From JALYOC01 sp036675345 (lineage in GTDB: Bacteria > Myxococcota > Myxococcia > Myxococcales > Myxococcaceae): a stretch of DNA of 64,000 bases. The notes under the pieces are model-generated. The model was not told the DNA's origin. It did not search any database and worked only from the letters and a program-made list of their open reading frames with translations. The position numbers and the translations under genes are program-made. The DNA is taken from positions 124,001 through 188,000 of the forward strand of contig JAKFFE010000017.1 of assembly GCA_036675345.1 (NCBI GenBank), given 5' to 3'. Positions 8,371 to 15,939 of this stretch are shown here, piece by piece; position 1 is the stretch's first letter, and each line of letters opens with the position of its first letter.

Positions 8371-9666
8371 TCAGGCCGCCGGCAGGATCACCTTCACCCG
8401 GGCGCCCCCCGGGTGGTTGGCCAGCTCCAGGCTGCCTCCGCTGGCCTCGATCAGCCCCCGGGCGATCGCCAGCCCCAACCCCGAACCCTGGGGCTTGGAG
8501 GTCACTCCCAAGGGAGAGGCGCCGCCCAGCAGCAGCGGGGGAAAGCCGGGACCGTCGTCGGCGATCACCAGGGCCACGCCCGTCCCCTCCCGCTCCACGG
8601 TGACGGTGATCTGCCGCGCGCCGCGCCGGCCGTCTCCTTCGCAGGCGTTGACCAGCAGGTTGCTGATCGCCTGCACCAGGGTCCGCTCTCCGCCCAGCAG
8701 GGTGGCGCGCAGGCCCGCCTCGGGGGTGGGCAAGGCCAGCCCAACCTCCGGGAACCTGCGCCCCACCACCTCCGCGGTGGCCAGCAGCAACGGCCCCAGC
8801 TCCACCGGGGTGGCCCCGTCCAGGGCGGCCATCTCGCCCAGGGCGCGGCTCTTGACGCTCTCCACGAACGAGGTCAGCTCCGCCAGGGACCGGGACAGCG
8901 GCGCGGTCCGCTCCGGGTCCCCGCCTGCCTGACGGGCCAGCAGCGAGACCTGCAGCTGCGCGGAGGAGAGCAGCGAGCGCACGTCATGGTGTTCGCGCAG
9001 CAACCCCACCAGCCCGGAGCGGGCGCGCTCGGCGCGGGCGGACTCGCGCCCCGACGCGGCCACCATCCGCCGGGCGGCCACCGCGGACGCGGCGCCCACC
9101 GCGGCGGCGGCGAGGATGAACAGCAACAGGGCGGTCAGCTCGTTGAGCCCGTAGGAGAAGGCGCGCGGGTTGAGCTGGCGATCCAGCAGGTACAGCGACC
9201 CCAGCCCCAGCGAGGCCAAAAGGCCGCTGACCGCGGAGGCGGCCGGGGACAGCCGCAGCACGGTGACGAACACGACCGGCAGGAACGCCGCCGGGTCCGG
9301 CATCCGCAGCAGCCCCAGGTAGCCCACCGGCGGCCAGAGCACGTTGGTGGCCAGGGCGGCGGTGCACACCACCACGTCGGAGGCGGCGGAGAGGGTCAGC
9401 CCCCAGGTCCCCATCCGCTCCCGGGAAGCGCGGCGCCAGCTCCAGGCGGAGAGCAGCACCGCGAAGCCCAGCAGCGGCGCCTCGTAGCGCAGCCTCAGGT
9501 TGGGGCCGGGGACCGGCTCCAGCGCCTCCAGGGACAGCATCCGAAGCAGCACCAGACTGCAAAAGACCGCCCGGGCCACACTCAAGAACGCCTCGCCCCG
9601 GTTGGCGGCGCGCGTCACCAGTCGCCGGGCGACCTGGTCGGGCGAGCTGGAGCTGGAGGGGGGCAT
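8371..9666 (-). CDS. Membrane sensor histidine kinase
   Basis: 431 residues. About six hydrophobic helices fill the first ~190 residues (for example LLGFAVLLSAWSW, LLASLGLGSLYLL, LTALLLFILAAAAVGAA). The phosphoacceptor region is LLREHHDVRSLLSS, followed by an N-box (NLLVNACEGDG), DDGPGFP and GSGLGLAIARG. The membrane layout and the divergent neighbour resemble RegB/PrrB-type kinases with RegA/PrrA regulators, but no diagnostic redox cysteine is seen. The start is only 33 bases from the divergent regulator gene, so the two share a promoter region and probably work as a pair. Confidence 0.88.
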   Translation of the reverse strand: MPPSSSSSPDQVARRLVTRAANRGEAFLSVARAVFCSLVLLRMLSLEALEPVPGPNLRLRYEAPLLGFAVLLSAWSWRRASRERMGTWGLTLSAASDVVVCTAALATNVLWPPVGYLGLLRMPDPAAFLPVVFVTVLRLSPAASAVSGLLASLGLGSLYLLDRQLNPRAFSYGLNELTALLLFILAAAAVGAASAVAARRMVAASGRESARAERARSGLVGLLREHHDVRSLLSSAQLQVSLLARQAGGDPERTAPLSRSLAELTSFVESVKSRALGEMAALDGATPVELGPLLLATAEVVGRRFPEVGLALPTPEAGLRATLLGGERTLVQAISNLLVNACEGDGRRGARQITVTVEREGTGVALVIADDGPGFPPLLLGGASPLGVTSKPQGSGLGLAIARGLIEASGGSLELANHPGGARVKVILPAA

Positions 9667-9699
9667 GGCCGCCGCAGTCTACGTGCTACCCTGCCCTCC

Positions 9700-10254
9700 G
9701 TGGATCCGGTCGGCACCCTCCTGATCGTGGAAGACACCGCCTCGCTGGCGGAGACCCTGCGGCAGGCGCTGGCCCCCCGGGCCCACCAGGTGCGGGTGGC
9801 CAACACCCTGCGTGCGGCCCGCGAGGCGATCGCCGCCAGCCCCCCGGACGCGGTGCTGCTGGACGTGAACCTCCCCGACGGCAGCGCCCTGGAGTTGATG
9901 GAGGATTTGCGCGCGCTCACCCCCTGGCCGCACGTGATCGCCATGAGCGGGTCTGCCTCCCCGGAGGAGGCCTTCCGCCTGGCCCAGGCCGGGGTGAGGG
10001 CGTTTGTCCCCAAGCCGGTGCAGCTGGATCGCCTGGAGGAGGTGTGGAACCAGACCCTCCAGCACCCGCCCTCGCTGCTGCCGCTGGTGCGGGCCTCGGT
10101 GGGCAAGGTGCCGCTGCGGGATCTGGAGGAGCAGGTCCGCGAGGCGATGGTGGATGAGGCCCTGGCCCGGGCCCAGGGCAGCCGGCGGGGCGCGGCCAAG
10201 ATGCTGGACGTCTCCCGCCAGGTGCTGCAGCACATCCTCAAGCGCCGGGGCTAA
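9700..10254 (+). CDS. Response regulator with Fis-type DNA-binding domain (RegA/PrrA-like)
   Basis: 184 residues from a GTG start. The receiver has LLIVEDTASL, the phospho-acceptor Asp in VLLDVNLPDGS, the conserved Ser in IAMSGSA, and KPVQ. A short linker leads to a C-terminal Fis-like helix-turn-helix (SRRGAAKMLDVSRQVLQHIL). The size and domain order are those of the ActR/PrrA/RegA family of global redox regulators. It diverges from the adjacent sensor kinase, its probable partner. With nirK in the same window, redox or nitrogen-oxide control is an attractive but unproven idea. Confidence 0.88.
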   Translation: MDPVGTLLIVEDTASLAETLRQALAPRAHQVRVANTLRAAREAIAASPPDAVLLDVNLPDGSALELMEDLRALTPWPHVIAMSGSASPEEAFRLAQAGVRAFVPKPVQLDRLEEVWNQTLQHPPSLLPLVRASVGKVPLRDLEEQVREAMVDEALARAQGSRRGAAKMLDVSRQVLQHILKRRG

Positions 10255-10298
10255 TCAGCGAGGGACGATGTCAGTCCCCTTTGGCATGGTGCGCGCCC

Positions 10299-10916
10299 AT
10301 GCCGATCCTCAGTGGTTCAGTGACCTTCTCCCGCTACCGCGTGGAGCATTCCAAAAAAGCCCCTTCCGACTCCAAGCGCTGGATGCTCAAGGGCCTCAAG
10401 TCGATGGCCTTCGAGCCGGTGGACAAGAAGTCGGAGGAGGATCGCTCCGCCGGCTTCGCCGAGCTGGAGGACCGCGACGGGGTGGACTTCAACGTCGGCA
10501 ACCTCTACCGCGGCACCCGGGCCCTGTTCTGCTGGCGGATCGACACCCTGCGGGTGCCCTCCGCCCTCCTCAAGGAGGAGCTGGCCCGCTGGGCCAAGGT
10601 GTTCGAACAGGAGAATGATCGCAAGCCGGCGCGCAGCGAGAAGAACGAGGCCAAGGCCAACTTCAAGCAGCAGCTGCGGGACCGGGCCCTGCCCTCGGTG
10701 AAGACCCACGACATCGCCTGGGACCTGGAGCACGGCGAGCTGCAGATCTGGGCCGCCTCCCGCAAGGTGGTGGACGAGATCCTGGGCACCATGGAGACCG
10801 CGTTTGAGATCAAGCTGGCCCCCCACACCCCCACCGCGATGAGCAAGAACCCCGACGCCCTCAAGCCCACCCTCTCGCTGGTCACCGGAAACAAGCTGGA
10901 GGCGGCCCATGGGTAA
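10299..10916 (+). CDS. RdgC-like recombination-associated protein
   Basis: 205 residues from the ATG at 10299 (MPILSGSVTFSRYRV). Segments such as LKSMAFEPVD, GNLYRGTRALFCWRIDTLRVP, RALPSVKTHDIAWDLEHGELQIW and ETAFEIKLAPHTP follow the RdgC pattern: a small lobe, then a DNA-binding lobe. RdgC forms a ring around DNA and limits RecA activity. E. coli RdgC is about 300 residues, so this protein is short. The next gene overlaps it by 8 bases and may supply the missing part. An alternative start 18 bases upstream is less likely. Confidence 0.75.
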   Translation: MPILSGSVTFSRYRVEHSKKAPSDSKRWMLKGLKSMAFEPVDKKSEEDRSAGFAELEDRDGVDFNVGNLYRGTRALFCWRIDTLRVPSALLKEELARWAKVFEQENDRKPARSEKNEAKANFKQQLRDRALPSVKTHDIAWDLEHGELQIWAASRKVVDEILGTMETAFEIKLAPHTPTAMSKNPDALKPTLSLVTGNKLEAAHG

Positions 10917-11580
10917 GAAGGATCAGGCGCGGTCGGAGGCGGCGTTCATGCGCGGGGAGACCGGCGTGGATGGCCAGGCCACCGAGACCGAAACCAAGGA
11001 CCTGGCGGAGCTGGAGCAGGACAAGGCGCGCGAGCAGCTGCTGCGCGGGGGCACCTGGCTGGGCCGGGAGTTCCTCACCTGGCTGCTGTGGCGCTCGGAG
11101 AGCGGAGATCCGGTGCTCACCCACCAGGAGGAGAAGCTGGTGGTGCAGTACACCGGGCGGGTGATCCTGCGCGGGGTGCACGGCGAGGTGGTGGAGCTGT
11201 CCGCCAAGGGGACCTTGGCCCCCTACTCGGTGCACGTGAAGCGGGCGCTGGCGGATGGGCTGCTGGTCCACACCGCCCGGTTGCACCTGACCCTGGGCGA
11301 GCGGACCTGGGAGGCGACCCTGGACGCGGAGTTCCTGGACGTGCGCTCCGCCAAGCTGCCCCAGTTGTTGACCGAAGAGGAGGATGACCGGCTCACCGAG
11401 CGGCTGGAGCTGGTCGATCAGCTCTCCGGGATGCTGGACGCGCTGGTGGCTGACTTCGTGGAGCTGCGCGGTTCCAAGGCCTGGGCCAAGAAGGTGGTCC
11501 CGGAGCTGGAGGCGTGGATGCGCGGGGATCAGGCGGACACCGGCTCCACCGTGGAGCGGGCGCGGCGCGCGGCGTCCTAG
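10909..11580 (+). CDS. RdgC-partner hypothetical protein
   Basis: 223 residues, beginning within the end of the RdgC-like gene (8-base overlap), which indicates translational coupling. It has a charged N-terminus, then FLTWLLWRSESGDPVL, VQYTGRVILRGVHGEVVELS, and a C-terminal helix pair (LVDQLSGMLDALVADFVELR). There is no signal peptide or membrane segment. The LTWLLWRSES segment resembles a motif in the C-terminal part of RdgC, so the two genes may be a split RdgC acting as a heteromer. That is inference from the short first gene and the coupling. The stop overlaps the convergent gene at CTAG. Confidence 0.6.
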   Translation: MGKKDQARSEAAFMRGETGVDGQATETETKDLAELEQDKAREQLLRGGTWLGREFLTWLLWRSESGDPVLTHQEEKLVVQYTGRVILRGVHGEVVELSAKGTLAPYSVHVKRALADGLLVHTARLHLTLGERTWEATLDAEFLDVRSAKLPQLLTEEEDDRLTERLELVDQLSGMLDALVADFVELRGSKAWAKKVVPELEAWMRGDQADTGSTVERARRAAS

Positions 11581-12299
11581 CCCGCGGTGGAACGGGGAGG
11601 ACGGGCGTCCAGGAAGGTGCCCAACAGCACCCAGCGGCGCGCGTCCTCTCCCCGTCCCCGCCGGGGCTCCAGCGGGGTGGTGTAGTGCCAGAACGGCAGC
11701 CGGTAGGCGGTCATCCCGCCCACGGTTCGCACGTCGGCCACCTCCGAGAGGTGCCCCCGGCGTTCGTAGACCAGCAGCTGCCGGCCCACGTCGGCGTTGG
11801 CGAAGGTGAGGTGGACGTCCAGGTAGCCGTCCTGGGCCTCCACGTCCTCCGGGTGGTGATCGTTGTGCGGCCCGGCGTAGTCACCGGGGCCGTAGCACAG
11901 CAGCTGGATCCCCCAGCGCTTGCGCAGCGGACGGCCGTTGAGGCGCTGGGCGAAGAGGCGGAAGGAGTCGGAGCGTAGGAAGCCCACCAGGCCCACCTCC
12001 TCGGCGATGGCGTAGGCGCGCTCGCGGCGGCTGGCCAGCTGGGCGGTCCAGACCCGGGCGGACTTGGGCAGCAGCTCCGCGTAGTTGTGGGTCATCCCCC
12101 ACAGGGCCTCGGGGGGGATGGGGGTCTCCATCCGGGTCAGCTTTCCGGGGAAGGCGCGCTCCAGGATCTGGAGACAGTCCTTGGCTGCCCTGGGGTTGAG
12201 GATCCTCGGCAACGTCAGGAAGCGCCGGCCTTCGCGGGCCAGCGCGCCCTCCAGCGGGGAGCGGCCGTCGAGGAGCCGCAGCCCCTGCGGGGTGAGCAC
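11577..12299 (-). CDS. 2-oxoglutarate/Fe(II)-dependent oxygenase-like protein
   Basis: 240 residues from a GTG. The double-stranded beta-helix core shows the metal-binding HxD-like motif in AGPHNDHHPED, a strand with LDVHLTFANADVGRQLLVYE, and a distal His and Arg in LPFWHYTTPLEPR and ARRWVLLGTF. It would hydroxylate an unknown substrate using 2-oxoglutarate. Coding-like sequence (EEKVIRRFPADFAE) continues upstream of the GTG to a TGA near 12376 with no ATG, GTG or TTG, so the true start is uncertain. Third gene of a leftward operon after the TPR lipoprotein and acetyltransferase genes. Confidence 0.7.
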   Translation of the reverse strand: MLTPQGLRLLDGRSPLEGALAREGRRFLTLPRILNPRAAKDCLQILERAFPGKLTRMETPIPPEALWGMTHNYAELLPKSARVWTAQLASRRERAYAIAEEVGLVGFLRSDSFRLFAQRLNGRPLRKRWGIQLLCYGPGDYAGPHNDHHPEDVEAQDGYLDVHLTFANADVGRQLLVYERRGHLSEVADVRTVGGMTAYRLPFWHYTTPLEPRRGRGEDARRWVLLGTFLDARPPRSTAG

Positions 12300-12377
12300 C
12301 TCGGCGAAGTCAGCAGGAAAGCGGCGGATGACCTTCTCCTCGGGGAGGACCGGCGGACGGGAGGCCGATGCGGGGCC

Positions 12378-12851
12378 TCACAGCTCGCGGGTCATCTCCA
12401 CCATGGTGGGGCGCCAGCCCAGCCGGGCGAACAGCCGCTGGGCGGGTTCATTCTTCGAGGCGCTCATCAGCACCACCCGGGGAGCGCCCAGGTCCCGCAG
12501 CCGCCGGGCGATGGTGTCCGCCAGCAAGGCCCCCGCCCCCAGGCCGCGGACCGAAGGGTCCACCCACAGGTCGTGCAAGGCGGCGTGGACGTCCAAAAGC
12601 AGGTTCCAGTCCCGCGCCTCCAGCCGGCCGTAGGCGTAGCCGATCACCTGACCGTCCTTCTCGGCGACCAGCACCACCGCCTTGGGGGAGGCGGCCTCCT
12701 TGAGCAGCCAGTCCCGGTAGCCGGCCTCCACATCCCCCGGGAGCATGAACCGCCGGGGATCAAAGGCGTGGTGCTGTCCGGCCAACGCCGCGCCGAAGCG
12801 GCCCAGGGCCGGGCCGTCGGAGACCACTGCTGGCCGGAGGGTGACGCTCAA
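12378..12851 (-). CDS. GNAT-family N-acetyltransferase
   Basis: 157 residues, the normal length of a GNAT domain. Motif A is visible as DLWVDPSVRGLGAGALLADT (acetyl-CoA pyrophosphate loop RGLGAG), preceded by the strand VVLVAEKDGQVIGYAYGRLE and followed by VVLMSASKNEPAQRLFARLGW, motif B with the usual F-x-x-x-GF/W ending. It transfers an acetyl group from acetyl-CoA to an amine; the substrate is unknown. It lies 10 bases after the TPR lipoprotein gene. Confidence 0.9.
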   Translation of the reverse strand: MSVTLRPAVVSDGPALGRFGAALAGQHHAFDPRRFMLPGDVEAGYRDWLLKEAASPKAVVLVAEKDGQVIGYAYGRLEARDWNLLLDVHAALHDLWVDPSVRGLGAGALLADTIARRLRDLGAPRVVLMSASKNEPAQRLFARLGWRPTMVEMTREL

Positions 12852-12861
12852 CGGGAGAGGA

Positions 12862-13644
12862 CTACTTTCCCGCGGCCTTGGCCTTGGCGGCCAGGTTGAC
12901 CTCGCCCAGCTTGACCGTGTTCTCGTCGAAGGTGACCTTGAGGGTCTCGTAGCGGGTGGCCAGCTCCTGGGAGCGGGCCTGGGCCGCGGCCGCCTTCTCC
13001 TTGTCCTTCTTGAACTCCTCCGCCTCCTTGTCCGCGACCTCCTTCTCCAGGCGCAGGAACTCCAGGTACTTGGTCAGGGCGATCCGCTTGTTGAGGTAGG
13101 CGTTGGGAGAGGCCGGGTTCACCGCGATCGCCTGGTCGTAGTAGCTGATCGCCTTCTCCAGGTGCTCGGGCACCGCCTTGGCGGCCTGGGCGCGCGCGCC
13201 GCCCAGCTGCGAGAACATCTCTCCCAGCCAGCTGAGGGCCGCCTCGTCCTTGGGGTCGACCTTCAGCGCCTCCAGGAAGTAGGTCTCGGCCTTATCCACC
13301 GGACCGGACTGCAGGTACATGTTGCCGATGTTCCGGTAGACCTCGCCCTTGGCCTTGTCGTCGCCCTTGAACTCCAGGGTCTTGAGCATGGTCTCGGTGG
13401 CCAGATCCATCTGCTTGGCCTTGGCGTGGGCCACCGCCTTCTTCATCAGCAGCTTCTCCTGCTTCGGATCCGCCTGGAGCGAGAGGTCGAACTCCGCCGC
13501 CGCCTCCTGCCACTTCTCCGCCTTGTAGAGTTCGTTGCCCTTCTTGCGGTGCTCCTGGGCGACCTTGGCGGTCCGGTCACAGCCAGCGAGAAGGAGGGCG
13601 GCGCAGAGGCCGAAGAGCGCGAGTCCGTTTGCCTTGAGTTTCAT
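12862..13644 (-). CDS. TPR-repeat lipoprotein
   Basis: 260 residues. The signal GLALFGLCAALLLAGC ends in a lipobox Cys at about residue 22. Four to five TPR units follow (GNELYKAEKWQEAAAEFDLS, VYRNIGNMYLQSGPVDKAET, ISYYDQAIAVNPASPNAYLN), then a Lys/Glu/Ala-rich coiled coil to the C-terminus. Such lipoproteins scaffold envelope complexes. It is the first gene of the TPR-GNAT-oxygenase operon and diverges from the YkgJ-type gene with only 26 bases between starts. Confidence 0.85.
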   Translation of the reverse strand: MKLKANGLALFGLCAALLLAGCDRTAKVAQEHRKKGNELYKAEKWQEAAAEFDLSLQADPKQEKLLMKKAVAHAKAKQMDLATETMLKTLEFKGDDKAKGEVYRNIGNMYLQSGPVDKAETYFLEALKVDPKDEAALSWLGEMFSQLGGARAQAAKAVPEHLEKAISYYDQAIAVNPASPNAYLNKRIALTKYLEFLRLEKEVADKEAEEFKKDKEKAAAAQARSQELATRYETLKVTFDENTVKLGEVNLAAKAKAAGK

Positions 13645-13670
13645 GCGCGCGCACCATAACCGAGGCGGGC

Positions 13671-14279
13671 ATGAGCACGGCAAGCCGTGCGTTCCAGGTT
13701 GAAGAGATTTCCCAGGTGCTCCCTCCCCCTCCCCCCTCTTCCCGCGCCGAGGCGGCGATGTCCCTGTGCCGGCGGTGCGGGCTGTGCTGCGACGGGACCC
13801 TGTTCGCCTGGGTGGCGGTGGCCCCCCAGGAGGTCCAGTCGCTGCGCTCCCTCCGGCTGCCGGTGGTCCAGCGCTCGGACGGGTCGCCTGCCCTGCGGCA
13901 ACCCTGCCCGGCGCTGAGTGGGAGGGACTGCACGGTGTACGCGGCGCGACCCGGGCCCTGCCGGCAGTTCCGCTGCCACCAGCTGATCGCCCTCGAGGAG
14001 GGGGAGATCGATCTGGGCGAGGCGCTGGGGGTGGTGGAGCGGACCCACCAGGAGATCCGCGGGCTGGCAAGGGACGCCGCGGGGTCGGAGGTTCCGGGCG
14101 GACCGAGGCGGGAGGGCCAGATCCCGGATCCGGCGAGCGAGCCCGAGGTGGCCGGGGTGGTGGACGCGGCGCGACGGCAGGTGGCCGCCGGGACCGCCTC
14201 TCCCCGGGTCCTCTCGGCGCTGGAGCGGATCGAGGCACTGCTGGCCCGTGACTTCCTGGGGCGGGCCCGGCGGGCCTAG
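13671..14279 (+). CDS. YkgJ-family cysteine-cluster protein
   Basis: 202 residues from the ATG at 13671; the conserved part begins at MSLCRRCGLCCDGTLFAWV, so an internal ATG at 13758 is an alternative start. The CxxCxxCC cluster is followed by further cysteines (PCPALSGRDCTVYAARPGPC and RQFRCH), the complete YkgJ pattern that is expected to hold zinc or an iron-sulphur cluster. The function of the family is not established. The C-terminal third is helical and variable. Confidence 0.85.
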   Translation: MSTASRAFQVEEISQVLPPPPPSSRAEAAMSLCRRCGLCCDGTLFAWVAVAPQEVQSLRSLRLPVVQRSDGSPALRQPCPALSGRDCTVYAARPGPCRQFRCHQLIALEEGEIDLGEALGVVERTHQEIRGLARDAAGSEVPGGPRREGQIPDPASEPEVAGVVDAARRQVAAGTASPRVLSALERIEALLARDFLGRARRA

Positions 14280-14292
14280 AGTCCCCCGTCCG

Positions 14293-14775
14293 ATGGCGCG
14301 CAGACGAACCAAGGCGGAGGAGGCGGCGGCGCGGATCCGGCACCTGCTGGCCCTGGACGCCACCAACGTGATGCGGAGGCTGGCGGCGCGGAAGGACGAG
14401 ATGGTGACCTTGTTCTCGCGGCTGCGGGACCGGTCCCCGATGCTGGAGCCGCTGGCCAGCTGGTTCTCCTCGGTCCAGTTCGAGGCCCTGGCCGCGCTGG
14501 ACCTGCGCGAGCAGAGCGCGGTCAACGCCTTCTACGAGTCGCTGGGCGAGCTGCGCTGGTACCTGCAGTACACCGAGGACATGCCACTGACCGTGCGCAA
14601 GAACGCCGGATTGCACCTGCGGCGGTTGGAGCTGGCCTACGCGCACCTGGTCGGGGTCCTGGGGTTGCCCAGTCCGGAGGGCGCCCCCGTGGTGGACGCG
14701 GAGGTGGTGGACGCGGAGGTGATCGGTGCCAAACCGGTGGCGCTGGTCCGCGGCCGAAAGCCCCCTGGCCGCTAG
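14293..14775 (+). CDS. Hypothetical helical protein
   Basis: 160 residues from the ATG at 14293 (MARRRTKAEEAAARIRHLL). It is all helical and charged, with no signal peptide. The central region (VTLFSRLRDRSPMLEPLASW, FYESLGELRWYLQYTEDMPL) looks well packed, and the C-terminus carries a short direct repeat VVDAEVVDAEVIGA. I do not recognise a family. The 13.7-15.9 kb genes all run rightward with small gaps. Confidence 0.65.
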   Translation: MARRRTKAEEAAARIRHLLALDATNVMRRLAARKDEMVTLFSRLRDRSPMLEPLASWFSSVQFEALAALDLREQSAVNAFYESLGELRWYLQYTEDMPLTVRKNAGLHLRRLELAYAHLVGVLGLPSPEGAPVVDAEVVDAEVIGAKPVALVRGRKPPGR

Positions 14776-14817
14776 ACCCATTCGCCACCGGCGTCGGGTT
14801 GGGCCATCCTCCCCGGC

Positions 14818-15417
14818 ATGCCCACCCCCGTGCCCCCCTCCGAGCCGGTCGTCTTCGGAACCTCCATCGAGGCCCTGGTGGATCGCGCCCTGCGCGGGCG
14901 GATGACGCCGCAGGCGCAGGCCGGGATCCAGGCGCTGGGGATCGACCTGCGACGGCTGAAGGTGGCCTACGACTACACCACCTGGGTGAAGCTGCAGCAG
15001 CTGCTGGTGGACCTGTTCTATCCGCGGCTGACCCGGGAACAGGCGCTGCAGCAACTGGGACGGGACTACATCCAGGGGCTGGAGCACACCCTGGTGGGCA
15101 AGGCGCTCTTCGCAATGAGTCGCCTCTCCGGCGTCCGCAAGATGCTGGAGCGGATGACCCGCAATGTCCGCACCGCCAACAACTACATGGAGAGCCTGCT
15201 GGAGCCACTGCCGGACGGGACCTTCCTGCTCCACTACCAGGTGGTCCCGGCGCTGGTGCCCGCGATGCAGAAGCTGCCCTCCCCCTCCCCGCACTACTTC
15301 CACGGCATCCTGCAGGCGGCGATGGCGGCCACCGGCGCCCGGGACATCCGGGTGGACCTGGAGCAGATCCACCCCGCCGACCTGCGCTGGAGCTATCGGG
15401 TTGCGTACTCCGCCTGA
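14818..15417 (+). CDS. DUF2378 (TIGR02265) myxobacterial protein
   Basis: 199 residues. It matches the DUF2378 layout: FGTSIEALVDRALRGRMTP near the N-terminus, LGIDLRRLKVAYDYTTWVKL, LGRDYIQGLEHTLVGKAL, then RNVRTANNYMESLLEPLPDG and a C-terminal strand pair. This family is known almost only from Myxococcota, with many paralogues per genome and no established function. It may be a small ligand- or haem-binding domain related to heme-NO sensors, but that is speculative. It is one of the two strongest taxonomic markers in the window. Confidence 0.88.
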   Translation: MPTPVPPSEPVVFGTSIEALVDRALRGRMTPQAQAGIQALGIDLRRLKVAYDYTTWVKLQQLLVDLFYPRLTREQALQQLGRDYIQGLEHTLVGKALFAMSRLSGVRKMLERMTRNVRTANNYMESLLEPLPDGTFLLHYQVVPALVPAMQKLPSPSPHYFHGILQAAMAATGARDIRVDLEQIHPADLRWSYRVAYSA

Positions 15418-15435
15418 CTCCGGGAAAACGCCGGA

Positions 15436-15873
15436 ATGGAGCAGCGACTGACGTTGGTGACGCTGGGAGTCCGGGACCTTCCCCGAAGCCGCAGGTTCTA
15501 CGAGGACGCCCTGGGCTGGAAGCCGTCCGGCGCGGGGGACGGAGAGAACGTGGTGTTCTTCCAGCTGGGGAGCATCGGGCTGGCGCTGTTCGGACGCACC
15601 GCGCTGGCCGAGGACGCGCACCTGCCGGACTCGCGCGATCCCGCCGGCTTCGGGGGAATCACCCTCGCCCACAACGTGCGGACCCGCGCCGAGGTGGACC
15701 AGGTGCTGCAGCTCGCGGTGGCCTCCGGGGGCACCCTGCTCAAGGCCGCGGTGGACGCCCCCTGGGGCGGCTACAGCGGGTACTTCGCGGATCCGGAGGG
15801 CCACCCCTGGGAGGTGGCCTGGAATCCGCACTTCCCGCTCGGACCGGACGGGGCGCTGCTGCTGCCACGCTGA
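15436..15873 (+). CDS. VOC-superfamily protein
   Basis: 145 residues. The first module is LTLVTLGVRDLPRSRRFYED followed by LGWKPS; the second ends with GGYSGYFADPEGHPWEVAWN, the typical VOC pattern with metal-ligand Glu. It is about the usual length for a fused two-module VOC protein. It is not closely similar to the VOC protein at 3279-3707. The gene starts 18 bases after the DUF2378 gene and is probably co-transcribed with it. The substrate is unknown. Confidence 0.88.
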   Translation: MEQRLTLVTLGVRDLPRSRRFYEDALGWKPSGAGDGENVVFFQLGSIGLALFGRTALAEDAHLPDSRDPAGFGGITLAHNVRTRAEVDQVLQLAVASGGTLLKAAVDAPWGGYSGYFADPEGHPWEVAWNPHFPLGPDGALLLPR

Positions 15874-15939
15874 ACGGCCGGCGTGGCTGGCCAGGTGGGA
15901 GAGGCGCGGGCCGGAGCAGCGTTTGGCCCGGCGGGTTGT

